A stretch of DNA of 64,000 bases from Entophlyctis helioformis. Lineage: Eukaryota; Chytridiomycota; Chytridiomycetes; Chytridiales; Chytriomycetaceae. Of the stretch, positions 1 to 9,700 are shown one piece after another. The notes under the pieces are model-generated. The model had not been told where the DNA came from, made no database searches, and was given only the letters and a program-made list of their open reading frames with translations. The stretch's first letter is position 1, and each line of letters opens with the position of its first letter. The position numbers were made by a program, and so were the translations under genes. The DNA lies in the NCBI GenBank assembly GCA_025526915.1, contig JAHLKH010000041.1, positions 62,001 through 126,000 on the forward strand, given 5' to 3'.

Positions 1-1082
1 GGAGCCCGGCCACTGGATCCAGGACTGCCCGTTGGTTCTGGCAGAGCAGAACAGGCCCAGAGAACAGCCAGAGGGATACGTGTGCCGCATATGCAACAAG
101 CCTGGCCACAACATCCGCGACTGTCCAGATGCGGGCAGCAACAAGGCTCGTGGCGACCGACGCGTGGCTCGCAATGATCCCATTGCCCAGCGCGACTGTA
201 CGTGGACGGCAATGCAGCAATGTTGTCTGGGTTGGGCGGCGTCGACTCACACTTGCATGCATTTCCAATCCCCTCAGCCAACCAGTGCTGGTTCTGTCTG
301 TCCAACCCCAACCTCGAGCAGCACCTGATCGTCGCCATCGTGTCCGAGACGTACGTGACGCTCTCCAAGGGCGGTCTTGTTCCTGGCCATCTGCTTGTTG
401 TTCCTGTTGGGCATTTCCAGAGCACGCGGTCGATGCAGTTGGCAGAGACGGCCGAAGAGAAGGAGACGGCCGCATCAACGTTTGCCGAGATGATGCGTGT
501 GCGGTCGGTTGTGTGCGATGCACAGCGCGAGAGCGGACATGTCATTGTGACGTTTGAGGTGTTTGCTGGTGGCGATAGCGCCAATCCTCACGAAAAGCTG
601 CACCATCTCCACGTGCAGGTAACGATGCTCTCGCTGCTGATGAGCCATGCATGCACGCTGTTGGTGGACGGTCGACTCACATCTTGACGGCGGTGTCGGC
701 GCAGTTGGTGCCGCTGCCTGCAGACATGGAAGGCGATATCGAGGCTGCGTTTGTGCACGAGGCCGAGACGCAAGGGCTGGATCTCGTGGACGAGCTGCCC
801 GAGGCAGTGTACATGCCCTACCTGCGCGTGCAGCTGCCCAACGACAAGGTGCTCGTGTTTGCGCCGTCGGTCGAGCGGTACGCCGAGTACGAGCAGCAGA
901 TGCAAGAGGCGCAGCGTGGCGGCGGTCGTCGCCCGCCCAGGATCTTCAACCTGCAGATTGGACGGCTCGTGATTGCGAAGCTGATTGGGAAGCCCGAGCG
1001 CGCCGACTGGAAACAGTGCATTCTGAGCCTGGAGCAGGAGACTGCCGAGGCGGCCGAGCTGCAGACGCGTCTCGCTTTCTGA
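1..1082 (+). CDS. CWF19L1/Drn1-like splicing-associated protein (5' partial)
   Basis: The 3' part of a CwfJ/CWF19-family gene whose 5' end lies left of the window. Exons I place: 1-198, 278-618 and 705-1082. The first carries the end of one CCHC zinc knuckle and a full second one (CRICNKPGHNIRDC). The second opens with CWFCLSNP and carries GHLLVVPVGHFQS and HEKLHHLHVQ, the HIT-like CwfJ N-terminal domain. The third is the CwfJ C-terminal domain, ending in the family's ERADWKQC. The closest family is CWF19L1 (yeast Drn1), linked to lariat debranching and late spliceosomes; the CCHC knuckles are a known variant in plant and fungal members. Both internal introns are GT-AG and keep frame. Role is by family; the domain order is seen directly. 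Confidence 0.85.
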
Positions 1083-1431
1083 CAGCGAGCGCAGTGAATG
1101 AAGATGCGGCGCGAGATGGGCCAGCTCTGCTTGCAGTTTGCCGACGAAACAGACCCATCAGCATGCAGCCACCTTCTGCCTGCGCGCGCCACGCGACTGC
1201 AATGGCAGCATCCGTGGACATTGCCCGCTCCACTGCCACCGCCGTGCGAGTCAGCATTCATGCACGGCCTCGCTCTCCAGGACTGACGTGGTGGGAACAT
1301 GAAAGCCAGCAGGTAGTCTTTCAAGGCACCTTGACTCAGGGCAGGTGACGCGCATGTGTGAACCAGGTAAAGCTTCCAGCCAGATAAAACAGAGGAGGGA
1401 GGTGCGCACTGTGTCGGTTCTGTGCAGCAAC
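1083..1431. other. Intergenic region, CWF19-like to USP
   Basis: A 349-base spacer between two co-oriented genes. It must hold the 3' end of the CWF19-like gene and the promoter of the universal stress protein. I see no convincing third gene; overlapping frames on both strands have no recognisable domain. Confidence 0.6.
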
Positions 1432-2696
1432 ATGTCTTCTACTCAGCACTCACGCGCTCAGGGCCAGGTCCACGGCCAGCAGGCTGAGCAGATTCAGCAG
1501 CAACGCGAGCAGCAGCAACGCGAGCAGCAGCAACGCGAGCAACAGCAACGCGAGCAGCAGGGACAGCAGCAGCAGGGAGAGCAGCAGTCCCGTCCCGAGA
1601 CTGAAAAGGGTGCCGCGTCGACCTCGCTCCCGCAGCAGCAGCAACAGGAGCTCGCCGAACGCGAGGCGCTCCAGCAAAAGGAGCGTGAGCGGGCCGAACA
1701 GCACGCCGAGGAGCACGCGCGCCAGCAAAAGCAGGGCACCGAGGCCGAGCGAGCCCAGCAGGCTGCGGCGGCCACCGAAGCCAAGACCGGCGGCCAGATG
1801 CGCCAGGCACCCGTGCGCGCCATCGTTGTCGGACTGGACGACTCGCCGCATTCCGAGGCTGCTCTCCGCTGGTCGCTCAACAACGTTGTGAACGCGGACA
1901 CGGACAATGTGCACCTCGTCTATGTCGTGCCGCACGATACGTACATGGCCGAGATGAGCGCCATGACCTCGAGTATGGGATTGCTGTCGATTGGTGCTGT
2001 TCTCCCTCCTTCATTCTCATTCCCTCTCTCGTCTCCCCCACTCTCCTTGGCTTGGCATGCTGCCTGCTGATACGATGCCACGATCTGGTGGCTAACGCGT
2101 GATCCCGTTGATGTGTTCTCGTCTACTGTGTTCTCGTCTACTGTGTTCTCGTCTACTGTGCTCTCGTCTGCTGTGCTGTCGTCGCATGCTTTCCTGTTTG
2201 CGTGTCCTGATCCCACGCTGCCCGTCGCAGGCACGCGCGGCCACGAGGAGGTCCCTGCGTCATCCGTCAAGGAGCAAGGCGTGAGTGACTATCACATCTC
2301 TTGAACCCCCATCCCACGCACCCCACGCACCCCACGAATCACTCACCCCATCGCCTTCCACCACCACGACGCGTGCAGTCTGCCGCGACGCACAAGGGCC
2401 GCACCGTCCTCGAACGCGGCCAGGACATGGTGGACCTCCACTGCGAGCAGACAAGCTGCAAGCAGATCAAGACCACGCTGTGCCTCGTCAAGGGCGCCGA
2501 CGCCAAGGAGAACCTCGTCCTCTACGCCAAGGAGCACCACGCCGACATTGTGGTTGTCGGCTCGCGCGGCCGCGGCGTCCTCACCCGCATGGTCATGGGC
2601 AGCGTCTCGGACTACGTCATGCGCAACGCGCCGTGCCCTGTGATTGTCGTGCGCGACATTGACGTCGGCGGGACTGCAGCTGGTGCATCCAAGTAG
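1432..2696 (+). CDS. Universal stress protein (UspA family) with Q-rich N-terminus
   Basis: About 309 aa from three exons (1432-1993, 2231-2280, 2379-2696), all GT-AG and in frame. The first ~115 residues are a Gln/Glu/Arg-rich low-complexity segment with repeated QQQRE units. The USP alpha/beta fold then starts at about residue 123 (VRAIVVGLDDSPHSEAALRW), with the usual Asp after the first strand. The C-terminus has the ATP-binding signature G-2X-G-9X-G-S (GSRGRG...MGSVSDYV), followed by CPVIVV, so this is an ATP-binding type member by motif. The start was chosen at 1432 because the upstream in-frame sequence is not USP-like. The cellular role of fungal USPs is poorly defined, usually stress-related. 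Confidence 0.85.
2113..2172 (+). repeat. 15-bp minisatellite in USP intron 1
   Basis: Four tandem 15-mers of the form TGTTCTCGTCTACTG, the fourth with two changes, sitting inside the first intron (1994-2230) of the universal stress protein gene. This explains why that intron is longer than most here. Confidence 0.85.
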
Positions 2697-2899
2697 GCTG
2701 TGATCTCGCCCCTCCTCCTTCCACTGCCCACAGCCGTGCGCCGGTCGCTTCGTTGCAGCCTGCGTCTTGAGTTTTTCGGTCGCTGGCATACACCACACAC
2801 ACACGCTTTGCATGATCTCTGCCCCTTGCACAATGAACCCATGGGTCTTTGGTTGCAGCCTTCCGGTGCTTCTCTTGCAGCCTTGCCTGCCATCCCACA

Positions 2900-5800
2900 A
2901 TGTCCAGAAGTGACGATTCGGACGACGATTATGTCGATGACACGGCCGTGCAAGCTGCTGCATCTACTGCACCAACCGCATCGCCTGCTGGTGTCGCCGG
3001 AGGCTCGCATGGGCCTGCCACCGCTGCCGGCTCGGCGGGTGGCGGCGGCAGTCTCGCAACACCACCATCGGCCCAGCGAGCTGCCTTTGTAGCACAGCTC
3101 AAGTCGATTGCCCAGACGATGCCGCCGTCGTTTGCGGCGCTGAAGACACCGCATCCCGTGCAGACACAGCACCTGCTGGCAGCCGGCGTGACGATGCGGC
3201 CCTACCAGACGACGGGCGTCGCTTGGATGGACTGGCTGCACTCCCACGGCCTCTCTGGCATTCTCGGTGAGTGCGTCCCCCGCATTCCTGTGATGATCTG
3301 TGGCCGTGCAGCACCAACACCACCAGCATGGCACAGCGGACGAGATGGGGCTGGGCAAGACGCTGCAGTCGATTGCCTACATTGCGCAGCTGGCCCAGCA
3401 GAGCGCCAACAAGACGCTCGTCGTGGTGCCGCTGTCCGTCTTCGACAGCTGGATCGCCGAGTTTGCCAAGTTTGCGCCGTCAGTGTCGGTCGTCAAGCTG
3501 CGCGGATCCGCCCAAGAGCGTGTCGCCCAGCAGGCGGATATCCAGACAACGCTCGCTGCGTGGAGTGTGCTCATCACCACGTTCGAGACGGTCCTCAGCG
3601 TGAGCCGTCGTTTGATGCCCGTGGTTCTCTGCCTGGCAGCTGACCATCCCACGCATGCATGCATGTATCCAGGAATCCACATTTCTGCAGAGCATCGGCT
3701 GGCACTATCTTGTGGTCGATGCAAGTGACGATATCACGCTCAGAATCCCGTGTGCACCAACTCACACATACATACATACATTTATGCAACAGGAGGCGCA
3801 CCGACTCAAGAACCGCGACTCGCTGCTCCACCAGTCTTTGGCCAATCTCAACATCCGCCACTGTCTCTTGCTCACCGGCACGCCCGTGCAAAACAACCTT
3901 GCAGAACTGCAGTCGCTGCTGGCGTTTGCCAATCCGGCCCTCTTTAGTGTGGATGCCCCTAGAGGACCCGACTTTGAGGGCTGGTTTGGCAAGGGCTGTG
4001 GCCGGCCCAACGCGCTCGACGAACTCACCGATGCGCTCAAGCCGTTCATCCTGCGTCGCACCAAGGAGCAGGTGGTGGATCTGCCCGCGATGAAGGAAGT
4101 CGTGGTGCACGCTCGTAAGTCGCGTCTGGTTGCTGCCACATGATCGCGGTGATGACTGACTTGTGCCTGGCAGCCTTGACCAAGATCCAGCGGGCGACGT
4201 ATCTGTCGATCCTGTCGCAAGACTGGTCCGTGTTTGACAGCAAGCGCGTCGGCAGTCTGCGCAACAGTTGAGTGTCGTTCATCTGCTCCGCCTCCCTGCT
4301 CTTGATCGTCTAGCTGACCAGACCGTACGCGCAGTCTTGGTACAGCTGCGCAAATGTGTGGCCCATCCATACCTCTTTGGTACGTCGATCTACGTTACTC
4401 CATGGAAGCAGCATGCCTTGACTGACATTTGCAACGGGTTTGGGCCGCGCCAGACGGAGTCGAGCCTGAGCCGTTCCTTCCTGGCGAGCATCTGGTTGAG
4501 ACGTCTGGCAAGCTGATGGTGCTTGACCAGCTGCTCAAACACGCCAAGGCCAACAACCGCCGTGTCCTGGTACGTCTGCCCATCTCGAGCATGGCTTGGG
4601 ACAACTCCATCTGATACGCATCTCCTTACAGGTGTTTTCGCAAATGACGCATCTTCTCGATATCGGTAACCGCACCACACAACGCCACATCACGCATCCG
4701 ATACACACTAACATGCCCCCTTGCCACACACACGCAACAGTTCAAGACTACCTCACGATGCGCCAGTACAGCTACGAGCGTCTCGACGGCTCGGTGCGCG
4801 GCGAGGAGCGGTTCCTGTCGGTCAACGAATTCCAAGCCGGCGGCGTGTTTGTCTTTCTGCTCAGCACGCGTGCCGGCGGTGTGGGCCTCACGCTGACCGC
4901 TGCCGACACGGCCATCTTCCTGGACACCGACTTTAACCCAACGGTTGACCAGCAGGCGGCCGCGCGGCTGCACCGTATTGGCCAGACGAAACAGACGACG
5001 ATTGTGCGCATCGTGTGTCCGGACACGGTGGACGACGTGGTGTGGCGGCGTGCGCAACGCAAGATGGAGCTGCAGAAGCGCATCATGAAACGCGATGCCG
5101 ACGATGGCGGTGACGATGGTGGTGGCAGCTGGGTAAGCATGCCTTGCGGGGCTTGGCGATCGCGGCGGAACTGGCGGTGATGGCGCTGATGGCGACTGAC
5201 TGCACGTGTGGGACAGGCACCCAAGCAGGCCGAGCTTGTGTCGATGCTCAAGTTTGGGCTGCACAAGATCATGGACGCCAACCAGCGCGATGATGACTTT
5301 CCTGTGCTCTCTCAGAGCGACCTCGACAACATCTTCAGCCACGATGCTCGTCCAGATGCCGCGTTGGCTGGTCAGCCCACAGCTGGCGACACCAGCCACG
5401 CCGCTTCGGGCAGCAGCCATGTCGACGACGACGCGGACGATGCAGACGCCAGCATATACCTGTACGACGGCCAGGACTACAAGACGGCATCTGCAGCCAT
5501 GGATGCACTGCGCCAACAGACATCAGCCGCCGCGGCATCGTCGTCTGGCGTCATTGTAAGCGCGTCTCGCTCGTGCTCATCACACATCCAACCCGTCTCT
5601 CTCACACATACACATACATCCTTGCAACTCCACTGGACTACAGGGCCGTAAACGTCGGCTGGACGATCTGGACGACGAAGAGATTGCCAAGATGTTGGCC
5701 GAGCGCCACCAGCAGGCCGAGCAGCGCAAACGCGACAAACGGTTCGCGAGCTGGGCCGCGCAGCAATACACGTCGTGCGCACTCGACGAGGATGGCGTGA

Positions 5801-6627
5801 TTGAGGTTGCTTCACTCCAGCCCACCGCCACCGCGACTGCGACTGCGACTGCCTGCTCTTCATCCACTGCCTCTCTCGATGATGCCGCTCACGAGACGGT
5901 TGACACGCCCCTGTCGCTCATGTACGCCTCTGGAGACGTGACGCAGCCGCAATCGCCACCGACCATGCCCGCCATCATTGTGCAGTAAGCAGCATCCATC
6001 ACGTCCATGTGGACACTGTGTGTGGGCGGGATCACTGACTCACCGTCTGCTTGCCAGTGTCGTGGACGACTCAGGGTCGTGGCCCAACATGGGCATGTTC
6101 CGTGCCGTGGCATCATTGTCGCCTGCTGTCCGACAGGTAAGGCAACGCATCATACCACACCGCACCATGTGTCACATCACCCTCTGACTCTCTCACACAC
6201 TTGCACACACGCTACCAGTACTACATACAGTCAGGACTCAAGACCGTCAAGAACCTGCACATGGGATCAGCGCACCTGCTGGCGGTGTCGGCGGGCAGCA
6301 CGCGCTTGATGGTGGCGCTCGTGGTGGCGCAGAAGGCGTCGGCAAGAGACCGGCTGCAGATGGACGCGTTCGCTGACGGGCTGAAGCGTGTTGCGCGCGC
6401 TGCCAGGCGGCTCGGTGCGACGGTGCACCTGCCGCGAATCGGCCATAACCTGCCCAATGTGACTTGGTACTCGGTTGAGCGTGTTATCAGCAAGGTGTTG
6501 CCCCAGCAAGGCGTGGAAACAACCATGTATGTACACTGTCTGGCTGACTGACTGACTAACTGGCTGGCTGACTGACATTGCTTTGCTTTGGGTGGACAGC
6601 TACTACTACTCGCGTGCACGCACCTAA
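2900..6627 (+). CDS. CHD1L/ALC1-like Snf2 chromatin remodeller with macro domain
   Basis: Fourteen exons, about 924 aa (human CHD1L is about the same size). Motifs in order: [12 protein letters not shown] (~res 99), DEMGLGKT (~124-131), VVDEAHRLKN (DEAH ~226), [19 protein letters not shown], then helicase-C with VFSQMTHLL (~419), [18 protein letters not shown] and RLHRIGQT (~506). After an acidic linker, a C-terminal macro domain begins near GDVTQP (~770) and has HVVDDSG, LPRIGH and YYYSRA, the arrangement of CHD1L. In animals ALC1 slides nucleosomes and is activated by PAR binding to the macro domain at DNA damage. The DEAH box is split by an intron that must use a GC donor (3721). Exons: 2900-3266, 3337-3599, 3673-3720, 3793-4114, 4174-4266, 4335-4379, 4454-4569, 4632-4665, 4741-5132, 5217-5555, 5644-5984, 6058-6136, 6219-6526, 6600-6627. 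PAR binding here is inferred. Confidence 0.9.
3721..3792 (+). other. GC-AG intron splitting the DEAH box of the ALC1-like gene
   Basis: Donor GAT|GCAAGT, acceptor CAACAG|GAG. Only this junction yields V-D-E-A-H; the nearby GT (3725) would shift the frame. The donor matches the GCAAGT consensus of known GC-AG introns. Confidence 0.8.
6541..6590 (+). repeat. CTGACTGA/CTGG tetranucleotide array in last ALC1-like intron
   Basis: Tandem CTGG and CTGA units including GACTGACTAACTGG, inside intron 13 (6527-6599). CTAAC and CTGAC match fungal branch-site consensus, so the array offers several candidate branch points in a row. Confidence 0.7.
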
Positions 6628-6747
6628 GCAAGCATCCGCTATCCATACATCCATGCACCAGGTGACAACAACTCGGAAATACGGATCAAGTTCTGCAATG
6701 AAACGCGTTTTTACAGCAGCAGTTCAAAGAGAGGGAAGAGTGGGGAA

Positions 6748-9508
6748 TCAGTAGCGCGGAGGGCTCGCGCTTCTCCGGCGGCTGCCAGGCGCATCGCGAC
6801 GAGCCGCCCATTCGCGGCGATCCTGCTCGTAGTCGCCACGTCCAGCACCGCCACTCGCACCAGCCGCATCAGCCGATCCTGTCGCGCCACCAGTCGATCC
6901 ACCGCGACGGTCATCGCGGTCAAACCGCCGTCCACGGTCATAGGAAGCATCCCAGCCGTCATCGCCGCCACCAGCACGGTCCTGCGAGGAGCCAGACGCA
7001 GGATTCTGCTGCATCATTGGGAACGACATGAATGCCTTTTGCATCTGCTCTTGCGTCATGTCAGGACGCCAGAAGGGGGCAGGAGCGCCGCTGCTCGAGC
7101 CGCCACCTTCGCCGTACATGGGCATACCCATGGGGTGCGCGTACGGATAGTGCCCGTACGGGGGCATGGAGCCAAACGGACTCAGGTCACGACGGCCACT
7201 GGCGCTGCCCTCGCGGCGGTAACGGTCATCGGGACGACGGTCGTAGTCGCGGTCGTCCATGCGACGCATGTCGTAGCGGCGGTCGTCACGCGGATCAGGG
7301 CCACCCCATCGACGGTCATCACGCGGGTCGTAGCGGTCTCGCTCACGGCTGCGCTCGCGGTAGCGATCGCCGCGTCCAGAGCGGTCAATGGGAGAGAAGC
7401 GAGACCGCTCGGCCATGCGGTCAGGACGGTCGTACCGGTCATAACGATCATAGCGGTCAAAGCGGTCGGAGCGTCCACGGTCGCGGTAGTCACGGTCCCG
7501 GTCAATGAAACGATCGGCTCCGCGGTCGCGAGGGTCAGGTTGCGCAGAGTAGGACGACGCACGAGTGGGCCTGCCCGTGACGGCCTTGCTCGAGGGGTCG
7601 GCAATGTCAATGCGAACCTGGATAGCGAGCGACAGGGCAGGGGCAGGATAAGCAACCTGGCAGAGCGTGATCGCTGATGGTGCGAGCAAGCCGTTACCTT
7701 GCGACCGCAAACAGTAATGTTGCCGCCAGTAGCGCGAAGAGCAGTCTTGACGCTCTCCATGTCCGCAAAGCGCACATAACCAAACTTGCGCGACTCCTTG
7801 GTCTCCTGGTCGCGGATAATGTCTGCACTGTGCACAGCACCGTACTCGGAGCAGGCCTTGATGACATCCTCTTCAGTGGCTTCGGGAGGCAGACCGCCAA
7901 TGAAGATGCGGCCAGTCTTGGCTTCTTCCTCACTGGATAGGGCACGGCGCAGGCAGACCTGTTGGGAGGGAGCAGCACCCATGCCACGGCAAGGCGCAGT
8001 CGATGGTCGGATGTTGCGGCAAGCATGCAGCAGGTGCAGATGATGGTGCAGATGATGGTGATGGTGCAGTTAAGTTGTAAGCGGAGATGAACGCGCAGTC
8101 GAGGCGAGTGATATGGCAGTGGCAGTTGTCGCGGTGGTGTGGTGGCGGTGATGGCGGTGACCAAAAGGGGGAATCGCAGATGTGGCCCGCCGGACAGCCG
8201 GAGATCCAGGCATCCAGACACGCAGTTTGGGGTCGAGTGCAAATGGGGGGCAGCCATGGCCAAGAGTATGCGAAACACCCAGAGCAAGCCGCAAGCAGCC
8301 GTAGATGCATCCCAACCGAGATCCATCAGCGAAAGTCCATGCTGGAGCATACAGTTGGCAGCGTCTGCTCTGGCTGGTGCTGCCTTTGCTTCTGCTTCTG
8401 CTTCTGCAACGGTTTCGGCTTCGGCTTCTGCTGCGCACACGGCGGAGGGGGGAAAGTGGTGGATGCAGCTCGGGCAGCTCGGGCAGCCAGGGCAGCCAGG
8501 GCAACTAGAGCAACTAGAGCAGCTGGAGCAGCCGAAGCAGCCAGGGCAGCAGGGCGGATGCTGCCATTTCAAGCGACAGGAATAGCAATGGAGTGGGTGC
8601 GACCAAGCGAAGGTGATGCTCTTGCCTGCTTTCCGTCAATGATGTGCGCCTGGCCCAGGATGGCGGCTGAGGTCGACTCGTCTGCAACGCTAAGGAATGC
8701 GAAGCCACGCGAACGGCCGTCGCGAGTGCGGCCAACGCGGCAGTCGATGATGGTGCCAAAGGTCTTGAAGTAGTCTCGGAGCATTGCTGCGGGTAGTTTA
8801 GATGGTGGGTGTTGAGCATGGAGGGCGTCAGCGATCGTGCTTGCGACGGCAGAGGCTGGACGGTCCGGGGGCAGCAGGGCCGCTTACCGTCGGTCGTTGC
8901 GTTGGTCAGGGAGCCTGCAAAGAGCTGGATGCTGTTGAAGGACGGAGCAGGTCAGATCGGCCGAGGAGGCAAGGGCAGCCAGGCAAGGGCAGCCAGGCAA
9001 GGGCAGACGACACGCACTCTTTGGAGCCGGCCGAGCCAGAGCCCGACGCAGCAGGCGGTCTCGATGACGAGGTGCCAGGCTCTGTCTTGTAGGAGGCCCC
9101 GCGGCCATTGCCCGCAGCGTCGGCAGCGCTGCCGTTTCCGGCGCCGTGAGCGCCAGCGGTGCCAGAGCCGGTGCCGGCGGCGGCAGCAGTGTCCTGGTCG
9201 CGGTGGTGTCGGAGCTCCCACGAGGCAGCGGGCTGGCCGTAGCCGTCCGAGCCGGCGGCGGCAGCGTGGCCCGAGGCCGACGAGTGGTTGCCGTTGGTGC
9301 CAGCATGTTGCTGCTCGTCGGCTGTGGGCGGCGGAGAGACGGGCGGAGAGACGGGCAAGCGTCAGTTGGCCGGTGATTAGCGCAGCGGCAGACGAGAGGC
9401 AGGCGTGCGAAGCAGGCGTGAGACAGTGGGAAGCGCACCGTTTGCGTCGGGCGAGAGCGCCTCGGGAGCGTCAAAGTCGTTGTCGTCAAACGTCTGCTCG
9501 TAGCTCAT
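6748..9508 (-). CDS. Two-RRM hnRNP/DAZAP1-like RNA-binding protein (copy A)
   Basis: Six exons on the minus strand (9508-9439, 9321-9018, 8931-8888, 8786-8626, 7958-7698, 7617-6748), summing to 569 aa in frame. After an acidic start (MSYEQTFDDND) and a Gly/Ala/Ser-rich stretch, RRM1 has RNP2-like LFAGSLTNAT and RNP1-like RGFAFLSV. RRM2 has RIFIGGLPPEAT and KFGYVRF. The C-terminal third is rich in Arg-Asp and Arg-Tyr pairs (DRFDRYDRYDR) and ends RRRSASPPRY. The tandem RRMs resemble DAZAP1/Hrp1/Musashi-type hnRNPs, which act in mRNA processing, export or translation. The intron between the RRMs (8625-7959) needs a GC donor. It lies head-to-tail behind a second gene of the same type. Confidence 0.85.
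7959..8625 (-). other. GC-AG intron (667 nt) between RRM1 and RRM2 of hnRNP copy A
   Basis: Donor AAGCAG|GCAAGAG and acceptor CAACAG|GTCTGC keep phase 0 and join the end of RRM1 to RRM2; no GT donor nearby keeps both. The intron also contains GGCAGC/GGGCAG-type short repeats on the plus strand around 8465-8555. Confidence 0.65.
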
Positions 9509-9700
9509 GGCGGGCTGCGTGTGCGAGTGCGTGAGCAAGTGCGAGTGCGTCTGCGTGTGCGTGTTCAACCGAAGGTGAAGTGATCAGCGCGACGACGTGA
9601 GACACGCAGCGAGACACGTCGTGAGACAGACACGCAGCGAGACAGACACGGCGCGAGAGAGACACGCAGCGACTGCGCTGTGCTGTAGATCGCATTGCAT

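Noticed and set aside
4626..5516. 296-residue minus-strand frame
   Set aside because: Antisense to the helicase-C exon of the ALC1-like gene; high GC keeps the opposite frame open.
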